NCBI RefSeq assembly: GCF_000281895.1
Contig: NZ_CM001558.1
Coordinates: 4,406,556-4,470,555 of the forward strand
Length of the DNA: 64,000 bases
Reading direction: 5' to 3'
Origin: Pseudomonas fluorescens Q2-87
Lineage (GTDB): Bacteria; Pseudomonadota; Gammaproteobacteria; Pseudomonadales; Pseudomonadaceae
Shown: positions 55,720-63,902 of the stretch, piece by piece
Layout: every line of letters starts with the position of its first letter
Numbering within the stretch: position 1 is the stretch's first letter
Notes under the pieces: model-generated
Seen by the model: the letters and a program-made list of their open reading frames with translations, nothing else
Told to the model about the DNA's origin: nothing
Databases searched by the model: none
Made by a program: the position numbers and the translations under genes

Positions 55720-57108
55720 ATGGCTTTGGATTTAATCGTCGTTCTTCTCTACGCCACCGGCATGATCGCCCTGGGCTGGTACGGCATGCGCCGCGCCAAG
55801 ACCCGTGACGACTACCTCGTGGCCGGGCGCAACCTGGGCCCGGGCTTTTACCTGGGCACCATGGCGGCCACCGTCCTGGGTGGCGCGTCCACCATCGGCA
55901 CCGTGCGCCTGGGCTACGTCCACGGCATTTCCGGCTTCTGGCTGTGTGGCGCCATCGGCCTGGGCATCGTTGGCCTGAGCCTGTTCCTCGCCAAGCCGTT
56001 GCTCAAACTGAAAATCTACACCGTGACCCAGGTGCTGGAGCGCCGCTACAACCCGGCCGCTCGTCAAGCCAGCGCACTGATCATGCTGGTTTACGCGCTG
56101 ATGATCGGCGCCACCTCGACCATCGCCATCGGCACCGTAATGCAGGTGCTGTTCGGCCTGCCCTTCTGGGTTTCGATCCTGGTGGGCGGCGGTGTCGTCG
56201 TGCTGTATTCCACCATCGGCGGCATGTGGTCGCTGACCCTCACCGACATCGTGCAATTCTTGATCATGACCGTTGGCCTGGTGTTCCTGCTGATGCCGAT
56301 GTCCATCAACGACGCGGGCGGCTGGAATGCGATGGTGGCGGCGTTGCCGGCCAGCTATTTCGATTTCACCGCGATTGGCTGGGACACCATCCTCACCTAC
56401 TTCCTGATCTACTTCTTCGGCATCTTCATCGGCCAGGACATCTGGCAACGCGTGTTCACCGCCCGCAGCGAAGGCGTGGCCAAAGTGGCCGGCACCGCCG
56501 CCGGCCTGTACTGCGTGCTGTACGGCCTGGCGGGCGCGTTGATCGGCATGGCCGCCAAGGTGTTGCTGCCGGACCTGGAAAACGTCAACAACGCCTTCGC
56601 CAGCGTGGTGCAGACCAGCCTGCCCAGCGGCATTCGTGGGCTGGTGATCGCCGCGGCCCTGGCGGCCCTGATGTCCACCGCCGCGGCTGGCCTGCTGGCA
56701 GCATCCACCACGGTGGTCCAGGACTTGCTGCCGCGTCTGCGCAACGGCCGGGAAAGCGGCAGTGGCGACGTTCATGAAAACCGTATCGCCACCTTGTTGA
56801 TGGGCGCCGTGGTACTGGTTATCGCCCTGGTGGTCAGTGATGTCATCAGTGCCCTGACCCTGGCCTACAACCTGTTGGTGGGCGGCATGCTGATTCCGCT
56901 GATCGGGGCCATCTACTGGAAACGCGCCACCACCGCCGGTGCGATTACCAGCATGTCGCTGGGCTTCCTGACCGCGCTGCTCTTCATGTTCAAGGACGGC
57001 CTGGACGCCAACACGCCGATCTATTACAGCCTGAGCGTGGCGCTGGTGAGTTTTGTGCTGGTGAGCGTGTTGTCGCCGCGTGCGAATGTGGTGGCGAAGG
57101 CGATCTAA
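55720..57108 (+). CDS. Sodium:solute symporter (SSS family)
   Basis: A 462-residue Na+-coupled symporter with about 13 membrane segments. RRAKTRDDYLVAGRNLGPGFYLGTMAATVLGGASTIGTVRLGY is the N-terminal family block; SALIMLVYALMIGATSTIAIG and MSTAAAGLLAASTTVVQDLLP contain the residues around the Na+ site in this fold. It corresponds to PA1418. CGGAG precedes the ATG by about 10 nt. Substrate is unknown; context suggests a nitrogen compound. Confidence 0.9.
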   Translation: MALDLIVVLLYATGMIALGWYGMRRAKTRDDYLVAGRNLGPGFYLGTMAATVLGGASTIGTVRLGYVHGISGFWLCGAIGLGIVGLSLFLAKPLLKLKIYTVTQVLERRYNPAARQASALIMLVYALMIGATSTIAIGTVMQVLFGLPFWVSILVGGGVVVLYSTIGGMWSLTLTDIVQFLIMTVGLVFLLMPMSINDAGGWNAMVAALPASYFDFTAIGWDTILTYFLIYFFGIFIGQDIWQRVFTARSEGVAKVAGTAAGLYCVLYGLAGALIGMAAKVLLPDLENVNNAFASVVQTSLPSGIRGLVIAAALAALMSTAAAGLLAASTTVVQDLLPRLRNGRESGSGDVHENRIATLLMGAVVLVIALVVSDVISALTLAYNLLVGGMLIPLIGAIYWKRATTAGAITSMSLGFLTALLFMFKDGLDANTPIYYSLSVALVSFVLVSVLSPRANVVAKAI

Positions 57109-57127
57109 CCGGTACGACGCAGTACCC

Positions 57128-57256
57128 GTGGCGAGGGAGCTTGCTCCCGCTGGTGCGCGTAGCGCGCCCAAAGCCAGGCGCCTCGGTGTGTCAGAAAGGA
57201 CGGAGGAGCTGATTGGGGTCTGCTTCGCAGCCCAGCGGGAGCAAGCTCCCTCGCCA
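57128..57256. repeat. REP doublet, GTGGCGAGGG family
   Basis: Inverted pair gtggcgagggagcttgctcc ... gggagcaagctccctcgcc after the SSS gene. The 236-nt gap from 57109 to 57344 holds this repeat and the hairpin at 57276-57325. Confidence 0.88.
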
Positions 57257-57275
57257 AAGATTGCATACAAAATAA

Positions 57276-57325
57276 AGATCGCAGTCTTCGGCCGTCTCGT
57301 TTGAAACGGTCGAAGACTGCGATCT
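57276..57325 (-). terminator. Long hairpin with T-rich tail after the 42-residue ORF
   Basis: Arms agatcgcagtcttcg (57276-57290) and cgaagactgcgatct (57311-57325) are perfectly complementary over 15 bp. On the minus strand the stem is followed by TTTATTTTG, so it can end transcription from the small gene at 57345-57473, whose stop is 19 nt before the stem. Confidence 0.75.
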
Positions 57326-57344
57326 CTCCAATATTCGGGTGTAT

Positions 57345-57473
57345 TTACCGACGACGCGGCTGGCGGCGACGTTGTTCGTCATCCGTGCGGATCGGCACCG
57401 GTTGCAGTGGCGGTTCGATCAGGCCAAGCGCGACACCGAGGTCGTGAAGCCAGTTCTGGATTTTCTCTTTCAT
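57345..57473 (-). CDS. 42-residue conserved small protein, PA1414-like
   Basis: The ORF reads MKEKIQNWLHDLGVALGLIE, then PPLQPVPIRTDDEQRRRQPRRR. It has an amphipathic N-terminal helix, a proline hinge and an Arg-rich tail. GAGGGG lies about 9 nt before the ATG, a strong ribosome binding site. From memory it matches the small P. aeruginosa gene PA1414, which lies in the same neighbourhood (PA1418-PA1422 are the gbu genes here). That locus is linked to SicX, an oxygen-responsive small RNA. An Anr-like site lies upstream and a hairpin downstream. Function of the peptide is unknown; the transcript may matter more than the protein. Confidence 0.72.
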   Translation of the reverse strand: MKEKIQNWLHDLGVALGLIEPPLQPVPIRTDDEQRRRQPRRR

Positions 57474-57529
57474 CGTGGTGCCCCCTCAGGGTGGTACGAG
57501 CGGCAGAATGCTATGGCCCCTTCGCTCTG

Positions 57530-57601
57530 ATCATAGTCCGATGTGCTACGCAATGCTCGTCTGTGTTTGCAATGATCTGTTACTGAATTGATCCAAATCC
57601 A
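57530..57601 (-). promoter_or_regulatory. Possible Anr/FNR-controlled promoter of the small gene
   Basis: On the minus strand TGGAT-N4-ATCAA (57601-57588) matches the Anr/FNR consensus TTGAT-N4-ATCAA at 9 of 10 positions. TATGAT at 57535-57530 is a possible -10 box; a start about 7 nt later would put the Anr site near -71. No good -35 is seen, as is usual for activated promoters. Confidence 0.5.
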
Positions 57602-57612
57602 ACGCCGGGAGT

Positions 57613-58506
57613 TCAAGCCGATTTTGCCGCCAATAGGGGCGCTCGCGGCCAAGCCTGTTGTTGCAATTCGATCCAAGCGTTCAGGTTGGCCCCGACCATG
57701 CCCTTGCGCCACATCAACCATGTCGTCGCGCTGGCAAACGGCTCCGCCAGCGGATGCACCGCCACTCGCTCGCGGCCTGGCAGGCTGGCCAGCATCGACT
57801 CGGACATCAGCGCCACCCCGGACCCGGCGATCACACACGCCAGCATCCCCGGGTAGGACTCAATCTCCATCGCCCGGCCCATGCTCGCATGGTCATGGGC
57901 AAACCAGGCCTCCAGCCGCATGCGGTACGAACAGCCCTGGCGAAAGGTGAACACCGAACGCCCCTGCACATCCAAAGCGCTGCGCACCGGCGGATGATCG
58001 GCCTCGGTGATCAGCACCAAGCGCTCGTCACAGAGCGGCACGCCATCCAACCCCGCCAGTTCCAGCGGACCGTCCACCAGCGCGGCATCGAGACGGCCGG
58101 TCAGCAAGCCTTCGAGCAACTCACCGCTGGGCCCGGATTGCACTTGCAAATTCACCGCCGGATACGCGCGGTGATAACCGGCCAGCAGATCCGGCAAATG
58201 AATCGCCGCCGTGCTGTACATCGTGCCCAGCACAAAATCGCCGGCGGGTTGCCCACCCTGCACGGCCGCGTGGGCTTCGTCATGCAAGGCGAAAAGCTTG
58301 GTCGCGTAGTCCAACAGGACTTTTCCCGCCGGTGACAACTGCAAACGCTGACGCTCGCGCAGGAAAAGATCCACGCCCAATTGCTCTTCAAGCTGCTTCA
58401 GCCGGGTCGACAGGTTCGACGGCACCCGGTGCAAGCGCTCGGCGGCCCGGGTGATGGAACCTTCCTCGGCCACAGCCTGGAATATCCGCAGTTGGCTGAA
58501 CTCCAT
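57613..58506 (-). CDS. LysR-family transcriptional regulator
   Basis: A 297-residue LysR regulator. HTH region: MEFSQLRIFQAVAEEGSITRAAERLHRVPSNLSTRLKQLEEQLG. The effector domain starts near residue 90 (GDFVLGTMYSTAAIHLPDLLAGYHRAYPAVNLQV). ATG 58506 has GGAG about 8 nt upstream. It is divergent from an MFS exporter-like gene with a 103-nt gap that contains a perfect LysR-type dyad, so control of that gene is likely. Confidence 0.9.
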   Translation of the reverse strand: MEFSQLRIFQAVAEEGSITRAAERLHRVPSNLSTRLKQLEEQLGVDLFLRERQRLQLSPAGKVLLDYATKLFALHDEAHAAVQGGQPAGDFVLGTMYSTAAIHLPDLLAGYHRAYPAVNLQVQSGPSGELLEGLLTGRLDAALVDGPLELAGLDGVPLCDERLVLITEADHPPVRSALDVQGRSVFTFRQGCSYRMRLEAWFAHDHASMGRAMEIESYPGMLACVIAGSGVALMSESMLASLPGRERVAVHPLAEPFASATTWLMWRKGMVGANLNAWIELQQQAWPRAPLLAAKSA

Positions 58507-58542
58507 AACCTTCTCCAAAAAAGAACAAGTTACTCACTATTA

Positions 58543-58557
58543 TTCATTTTTAATGAA
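58543..58557. promoter_or_regulatory. LysR-type operator between regulator and MFS gene
   Basis: TTCAT-N5-ATGAA is a perfect dyad and contains TCA-N7-TGA, a T-N11-A core. It lies 36 nt from the LysR start and 52 nt from the MFS start. Confidence 0.6.
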
Positions 58558-58609
58558 AGTCAATCAGTCCTAGCCTGACGGTCATTCGCCTCAATGCTGG
58601 AGAACGACT

Positions 58610-59788
58610 ATGTCACCTCTTATTCGTCTGCTCGGCAGCTTCATCGCACTGATGATGGCCATGGGCATCGGCCGTTTTGCCCTGACGCCCCAGTTACCTC
58701 ATTTGATCGGCGAAGGTCAGATCGACTTGACCGCCGCCGGTCTGATTGCCGCCGCCAACTACCTGGGCTATTTCCTCGGCGCGCTGGACGCCATGTTCGC
58801 CCGTCGTCCGGAACAGGTGCGCCGACGACTGCTAGGCGGCCTGTGGCTCTGTGTGCTGCTGACCCTGGCATCGTTCTGGGCGTGGGGATTCTGGCCGCAT
58901 CTGGCGCTGCGCTTCGGGACCGGGGTGGCGAGCGCCTGGGTGCTGGTGATGATCACGGCCCTCAGCCAACCTTTGGCAGCGGCGGCCGGACGGCCACGGC
59001 TCGGCGCACTGGTGTTTGCCGGCCCGGGGCTGGGGATTTTCCTGACGGGTTTGCTCGCCCTGGGATCGAACCTGCTGGGCCAGCGTTCCGCGATTTTGTG
59101 GCTGGTGTATGCCGGCGTGGCCTTGGCGATGTTGCTGATGATTTTGCCAATCCTGCCGCAAACCAGTGCAACCGCGGCGGTAGCTGTGGCGGCGCCGCCC
59201 ACCTCTTCGCCAAACCGTGGCATCGCCCGGCTCGGCGTGGTGTACGCCTTGTACGGCGTGGGTTACATCATTCCAGCGACGTTCCTCTCACAAATGGCCT
59301 CGGCGCAGTTCCACGGCCAATGGCAGGCGGACCTCTTTTGGCCCTGCTTCGGCTTGGCCGCCGCCATCGGCGTGCTGCTGGTGAGCTTGCGGCGGCCGGC
59401 CTCGAACACCACAGCATACTGGCTCATCGGCACGCTTTGGCTGCAAGCCGCCGGCGTATTTGCCTGCCTGCTGGGCAGCGGACCGGGCCTGGCGCTGGGC
59501 GTGATCCTGTGTGGCGCGCCGTTCCTGGCTTGCATGCAACTGGTGATGCAGCGCTCCCGGGAACTGGCTCCCCACGCCACCCAGCGCAACGCCGGGCTGT
59601 TGACCGCCTGCTTTGCCGTGGGCCAGCTCAGCGGCCCGCTGCTGGCGGCGCTGAGCAGCCATTTCAACGGTAGCTTGCAGCCGGCGCTGATCGTTGCCGG
59701 CAGTGGCTTGGTACTGGCCGGCGGCTTGCTGCTGCGGCCCGTCCAGCAAGGCGCGGCGAGCCGATGCAGCCAAACCGCCCTGCGCTGA
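58610..59788 (+). CDS. MFS transporter, YbfB/YjiJ family
   Basis: A 392-residue major facilitator protein with 12 predicted membrane segments. The N-terminal LGSFIALMMAMGIGRFALTPQLPHLI is the YbfB/YjiJ family hallmark; LYGVGYIIPATFLSQMASAQF opens the second half. GGAG lies about 9 nt before the ATG. Substrate is unknown. It is divergent from the LysR gene; its stop codon is directly joined to the stop of the convergent NCS1 gene. Confidence 0.9.
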   Translation: MSPLIRLLGSFIALMMAMGIGRFALTPQLPHLIGEGQIDLTAAGLIAAANYLGYFLGALDAMFARRPEQVRRRLLGGLWLCVLLTLASFWAWGFWPHLALRFGTGVASAWVLVMITALSQPLAAAAGRPRLGALVFAGPGLGIFLTGLLALGSNLLGQRSAILWLVYAGVALAMLLMILPILPQTSATAAVAVAAPPTSSPNRGIARLGVVYALYGVGYIIPATFLSQMASAQFHGQWQADLFWPCFGLAAAIGVLLVSLRRPASNTTAYWLIGTLWLQAAGVFACLLGSGPGLALGVILCGAPFLACMQLVMQRSRELAPHATQRNAGLLTACFAVGQLSGPLLAALSSHFNGSLQPALIVAGSGLVLAGGLLLRPVQQGAASRCSQTALR

Positions 59789-61243
59789 TCAGGCCTGGCC
59801 GGCAGCGCTGAGGGTTTTGTCGAGGAGCGTGGCCGGCTCGCGTCGCGCCAAGGCGAAATACAACACCCCGCCGAGGAAGCAACCGGTGAACCAGGCGAAA
59901 TTGGCCATCGGTTGCAGCACGGGCGTGAAGGTGATCGCCACGCCCATCAGCGTCGCCGGAAGCAACGCCTTCACGGCGGTCCAATTGACGCCGCCGCTGT
60001 AGTAATACCGCCCGCTCGGCCCGTCATTGAACAGCGCATCCACGTCGATCTGCTGTTTTTTGATCAGGTAATAATCCACCAGCAGGATGCCGAACAACGG
60101 GCCGATAAACGCCGCCAGCACGTCCAGGGTGTAGTGAATCACTTCAGGATTGTTGAACAGGTTCCACGGCGTGATGAACACCGATGCCACGGCGGCGATC
60201 ATGCCCCCGGCGCGCCAGCTGATCTTGCTGGGGGCGACGTTGGCGAAGTCAAAGGCCGGGGACACGAAATTGGCGACAATGTTGATGCCGACGGTGGCGG
60301 TCACAAAAGCGAAGGCGCCTAACAACACGGCCACATTGTTGTCGATACGCGCCACGGTGGCGATCGGGTCATGGAGCATTTCACCAAACACCGGCAAGGT
60401 CCCGGACACAATCACCACCGTCACCAGGGAGAACGCCAGGAAATTCACCGGCAGCCCCCAGAAATTGCCCCGGCGCACGTCAGACATGCTTCGGCAATAA
60501 CGGCTGAAATCGCCGAAATTCAGGGTCGGGCCGGAAAAGTACGACACCACCAGCGCCGTCGCCACGATCACCTGGCCGAACGCCTGCCAGCCGGACAGCG
60601 ACTTTTCCGCCAGGGTGAAGCTGATGTTGCTCCAACCGGCCTTCCAGACAATCCAGCCGGCCAGCAAAAACATCACGGCGTACACCACGGGCCCGGCCCA
60701 GTCGATAAAGCGACGGATCGACTCCATCCCCGTCCAGAACACCAAGGCCTGTACGCACCATAGGCTGAGGAAACCGAACCAACCCAGGTAGGACAAACCG
60801 GCAAAATGTGGCGTCGCATAAACTTCCATTGCCGGGAAAAACCGCAGTACCACAATGATCAGCGCGCTGGAGGCCAGGTACGTCTGAATCCCGTACCACG
60901 CCACGGCGATCAAGCCGCGGATCACCGCAGGAATATTCGCCCCGAACACCCCGAACGCCAGCCGACAGATCACCGGGTACGGCACCGCCGCTTGCTGGCT
61001 CGGCCTGGCCACCAGGTTGGCGATCAGTTGCACAATGCAGATCCCACCCAACAAGGCGATCAACACCTGCCAACTCGCCAACCCCAACGCAAACAGGCTG
61101 GCGGCAAACACATAGCCACCGACGCTGTGCACATCACTCATCCAGAACGCGAAGATGTTGTACCAATTCCATTTCTGCGGCAGCGGGCCCAGGTCTTCGT
61201 TATAGAGGCGGGGGCTGTAGCCGTTGGGCAATTGCTCGGACAT
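59789..61243 (-). CDS. NCS1-family nucleobase/hydantoin-type permease
   Basis: A 484-residue permease with about 12 membrane segments, of the PucI/HyuP/Mhp1-like branch of NCS1. NEDLGPLPQKWNWYNIFAFWMSDVHSVGGYVFAASLFALG is the conserved start; RLAFGVFGANIPAVIRGLIAVAWYGIQTYLAS and NFGDFSRYCRSMSDVRRGN carry family motifs. AAGGAG precedes the ATG. Likely substrates are uracil, hydantoins, allantoin or purines; no catabolic genes adjoin to choose among them. The 390-nt gap upstream (61244-61633) holds a REP doublet and otherwise nothing I can name. Confidence 0.9.
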   Translation of the reverse strand: MSEQLPNGYSPRLYNEDLGPLPQKWNWYNIFAFWMSDVHSVGGYVFAASLFALGLASWQVLIALLGGICIVQLIANLVARPSQQAAVPYPVICRLAFGVFGANIPAVIRGLIAVAWYGIQTYLASSALIIVVLRFFPAMEVYATPHFAGLSYLGWFGFLSLWCVQALVFWTGMESIRRFIDWAGPVVYAVMFLLAGWIVWKAGWSNISFTLAEKSLSGWQAFGQVIVATALVVSYFSGPTLNFGDFSRYCRSMSDVRRGNFWGLPVNFLAFSLVTVVIVSGTLPVFGEMLHDPIATVARIDNNVAVLLGAFAFVTATVGINIVANFVSPAFDFANVAPSKISWRAGGMIAAVASVFITPWNLFNNPEVIHYTLDVLAAFIGPLFGILLVDYYLIKKQQIDVDALFNDGPSGRYYYSGGVNWTAVKALLPATLMGVAITFTPVLQPMANFAWFTGCFLGGVLYFALARREPATLLDKTLSAAGQA

Positions 61244-61484
61244 TGCGGGGCTCCTTTTGAGTACCGCCGTGCCCCCGGGTCGACCTGCTCACCATACTGC
61301 GCACGGGAGCCGGCATGGTTTGTATACGCGTTGCTACGCAGAATGCGTGCCATAGCGGCTAAATGTGAGACAAGCCGGGGTGTGCAGCGACGGTTAAAGC
61401 CGGGCAAGAGCAGGCATGCGCCCACGAAAAGGGCGCGGGTGCATGCTAAAGGTGCAGGATTTTGTATACAGCGAAGGTCAACCT

Positions 61485-61618
61485 GTGGCGAGGGAGCTTG
61501 CTCCCGCTGGGGCGCGAAGCGGCCCCTTCGAACATGCCACCTCGGTGTGTCAGCTTGGATTGAGTGCACCTGGTTTGGGGCTGCTTCGCAGCCCAGCGGG
61601 AGCAAGCTCCCTCGCCAC
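61485..61618. repeat. REP doublet, GTGGCGAGGG family
   Basis: Inverted pair gtggcgagggagcttgctcc ... ggagcaagctccctcgccac with inner dyads (gcgaagcggcc; gctgcttcgcagc), between the NCS1 start and the CvfB-like stop. Confidence 0.9.
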
Positions 61619-61633
61619 AGGAATTGTGTGCAG

Positions 61634-62470
61634 TTAGCTCAATTCGATGCGATCGGCATGAATGACAATCTGCCCATTCTTGTACAGCGCACCAATGGCT
61701 TTCTTGAAGTTGCCCTTGCTCACGCCAAACAGGCTGCTGATCAGCACCGGGTCGCTCTTGTCACTGACCGGGAGGGTGCCGTTGTTCTCGCGCAACTTGG
61801 CGAGGATCTTGGCGTTGAGGCTGGTGGCGGCTTCCTGGCCCACCGGCTGCAGGCTCAGGCTGATCTTGCCGTCCGGACGGATTTCCTTGATGAAACCTTT
61901 TTCCTGTTTGCCGGCACGCATGAACTTGAAGATTTCGTTCTTGTGGATCAAGCCCCAGTGCTTGTTGTTGATGATCGCCTTGAAGCCCATGTCGGTGGCT
62001 TCGGCAACCAGCAAATCGACTTCCTGGCCCGGCGTGTAGTTGGCCGGCGTCTTGTCCAGATAACGATCCAGGCGCGCCGTGGCGGTAATGCGGCGGGTGT
62101 GTTTGTCGAGATAGACGTGCACTACACAGTATTCGCCTGCGCTCATCTGACGCTTTTCTTCGGAGTACGGCAGCAACAGATCCTTGGGCAGGCCCCAGTC
62201 CAGGAACACACCGATGCTGTTGACTTCAACCACTTTCAGGCTGGCAAATTCACCGACCTGGACTTTTGGTTTCTCTGTGGTTGCGATCAGTTTGTCGTCG
62301 CTGTCCAGATAAATGAAAACATTGAGCCAATCTTCATCTTCACTGGGAATATCCTTGGGGATATAACGATTGGGCAGCAGGATCTCGCCATCCGCACCGC
62401 CATCCAGATATAAACCGAAGTTAGTGTGTTTAACCACTTGCAAACTGTTGTAGCGCCCGACTAAAGCCAT
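61634..62470 (-). CDS. CvfB-like S1 RNA-binding protein
   Basis: A 278-residue protein of the CvfB/YitL family. It has S1-type OB domains (MALVGRYNSLQVVKHTNFGLYLDGG; LKVVEVNSIGVFLDWGLPKDLLLPYSEE; GFKAIINNKHWGLIHKNEIF) and a C-terminal winged helix (VLISSLFGVSKGNFKKAIGALYKNGQIVI). Members bind RNA and affect virulence gene expression in Gram-positives; role in Pseudomonas is not defined. I chose ATG 62470, 8 nt after AGGG; an in-frame ATG at 62485 would add MRVLE. Confidence 0.9.
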   Translation of the reverse strand: MALVGRYNSLQVVKHTNFGLYLDGGADGEILLPNRYIPKDIPSEDEDWLNVFIYLDSDDKLIATTEKPKVQVGEFASLKVVEVNSIGVFLDWGLPKDLLLPYSEEKRQMSAGEYCVVHVYLDKHTRRITATARLDRYLDKTPANYTPGQEVDLLVAEATDMGFKAIINNKHWGLIHKNEIFKFMRAGKQEKGFIKEIRPDGKISLSLQPVGQEAATSLNAKILAKLRENNGTLPVSDKSDPVLISSLFGVSKGNFKKAIGALYKNGQIVIHADRIELS

Positions 62471-62809
62471 TTCCAATACCCTCATTGCGTGGGCGGCATT
62501 CTACCCGGTTTTGCCGTGCGATTCGTGGCTGCCGGCAAGGTTTGCCAGGCAAGCCCAGCGCAGCCATTGATTTTCCTGGGTTTTTGGTCAGTGCCCGGCC
62601 ATTCGTCAGCCAGATAGCGGTTCGTACCGCGTGCCATCGGCGCCAGGTTTTTTCTGAGGTTGTTATTTAAAACAGTGGGTTAGGCAATAATTGCAGCATA
62701 AATCGGCGCTGCATCAATCGTGGGCACGAATAATTCAGGAGGATATTTGCCAAGCTATTGTCAAGTATTTCCTGTACTATGCCTGGCCCAATTAATTATC
62801 TACAGGTTA
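62471..62809. other. Intergenic region upstream of small unknown gene
   Basis: The 339-nt gap between two divergent genes becomes AT-rich after 62650. It contains a strong AGGAGG at 62738-62743 followed 4 nt later by an in-frame TTG (62747), which could start the next gene 21 codons earlier. No RNA gene or REP is seen. Confidence 0.5.
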
Positions 62810-62998
62810 ATGGCCGTCATGCGCGTAAAAGCATCCAACAGCAAAGCAAAGCCAGCTCCAGCCGTTGAAACCAGCGAGTCGATCAACGACCAGATCGCTG
62901 CGTTCCTCAAGTCCGGCGGCGAGATCCAGCAAATTGCCAAAGGCGTCAGCGGCCAGACATTCGGCCCGTCCAAGCAGATCAGCCTGGGCAAAAAGTAA
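62810..62998 (+). CDS. Small conserved-looking protein of unknown function (62 residues)
   Basis: I do not recognise this gene. The product starts MAVMRVKASNSKAKPAPAVE, a basic, low-complexity tail, then SESINDQIAAFLKSGGEIQQ, a helix, and ends with IAKGVSGQTFGPSKQISLGKK. Codon use is normal for the window. Three starts compete: TTG 62747 with an excellent AGGAGG, ATG 62810 with AGG only 3 nt upstream, and ATG 62819. The longer form would have a hydrophobic N-terminus (VFPVLCLAQLIIYRL). A small nucleic-acid-associated protein is possible, but that is a guess from charge only. Confidence 0.65.
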   Translation: MAVMRVKASNSKAKPAPAVETSESINDQIAAFLKSGGEIQQIAKGVSGQTFGPSKQISLGKK

Positions 62999-63194
62999 CC
63001 TGCGCGTCACCTGGTCCCAAAGCGCTTTGAGCTTCGAAGCGCTTGGACTGGAAGCCCTCTCCGCCCTCTTCATTTTCCATCAATCGACGAACGGCCTCCG
63101 CTGCCGAGCATTCGCCGGTATCCTTGCACCTCTCTAGCTCAAGCGTTTCAGCTTACTGACCCTTCCTGCTCCTCGCTATTTCATGGAGTGAAGC

Positions 63195-63902
63195 ATGCGT
63201 ATTTCCATTGTTCTGCTGATCAGCCTGCTGTCCTGCTCGCTGGCTCACGGGCAGGTGTTCCAGCGCGAACTCGGCGACTTCGACCTCAAGCTCGGCACCA
63301 CCCCCAGCCGCAGCATGGCCGAGGGCCTGGTCACGCCATCGAGTACCGGCTCGTTTCATGGTGGGTTGGACCTGAGCCACGACAGCGGCTGGTACGTCGG
63401 CCAGTGGTCACCCAGCGCCGGCTACTCTGCTGACCTTGAGGTCGATTCCTACATGGGCTTTAAACAACCCTTCGACCAGACCCTTGGCTACGAAGTCGGC
63501 CTGATCCACTACAGCTATCCCACCGCCGATACCCTCGACAGCCAGGAGTTCTACGGCGGCCTGACCGTGCTCGGCAGCCGCTTCGGCGCAGCCCTGAGCA
63601 ACGACCCGGACAAACAGAACAGCACGTTGTTCGCCGACCTCGGCGGTAATGTGCCGTTCGGCATCGGAGTCAGCGCCAAATACACCACCCACCAACTCAA
63701 TACGCCGGTCTCGGTCGAGAACGGTTATGTAGGCAGCTTCAGCGACTGGTCGTTGAAAATTTCCCGTCCATGGAGAGGGATCGACTTGGACCTGATCTAC
63801 AGCGACTCAAACCTGCGTGGCAGCAGTTGCTCGGCATATTCGGGCCACAACAGTGAATGCGACAGTCTGCTGACCCTCAAGATGGCGCACCCTTTTTACT
63901 AA
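63195..63902 (+). CDS. TorF-family putative outer membrane porin (TIGR02001 type)
   Basis: A 235-residue outer-membrane protein. The signal peptide MRISIVLLISLLSCSLAHG is cleaved near residue 19. The mature part is a series of short amphipathic strands (GSFHGGLDLSHDSGWYVGQW, LEVDSYMGFKQPFDQTLGYEVGLIHYSYP) and ends KMAHPFY with a terminal aromatic residue. The pattern and length fit the TIGR02001/TorF-type proteins; substrate is unknown. GGAG lies 7 nt before the ATG. Two cysteines near the end (SSCSAYSGHNSECDS) may form a disulphide. Confidence 0.82.
   Translation: MRISIVLLISLLSCSLAHGQVFQRELGDFDLKLGTTPSRSMAEGLVTPSSTGSFHGGLDLSHDSGWYVGQWSPSAGYSADLEVDSYMGFKQPFDQTLGYEVGLIHYSYPTADTLDSQEFYGGLTVLGSRFGAALSNDPDKQNSTLFADLGGNVPFGIGVSAKYTTHQLNTPVSVENGYVGSFSDWSLKISRPWRGIDLDLIYSDSNLRGSSCSAYSGHNSECDSLLTLKMAHPFY

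Noticed and set aside
63017..63046. Inverted repeat ccaaagcgctt ... cgaagcgcttgg after the small unknown gene as a terminator
   Set aside because: The stem is good but no T run follows on either strand; it may be a rho-dependent end or a chance dyad.
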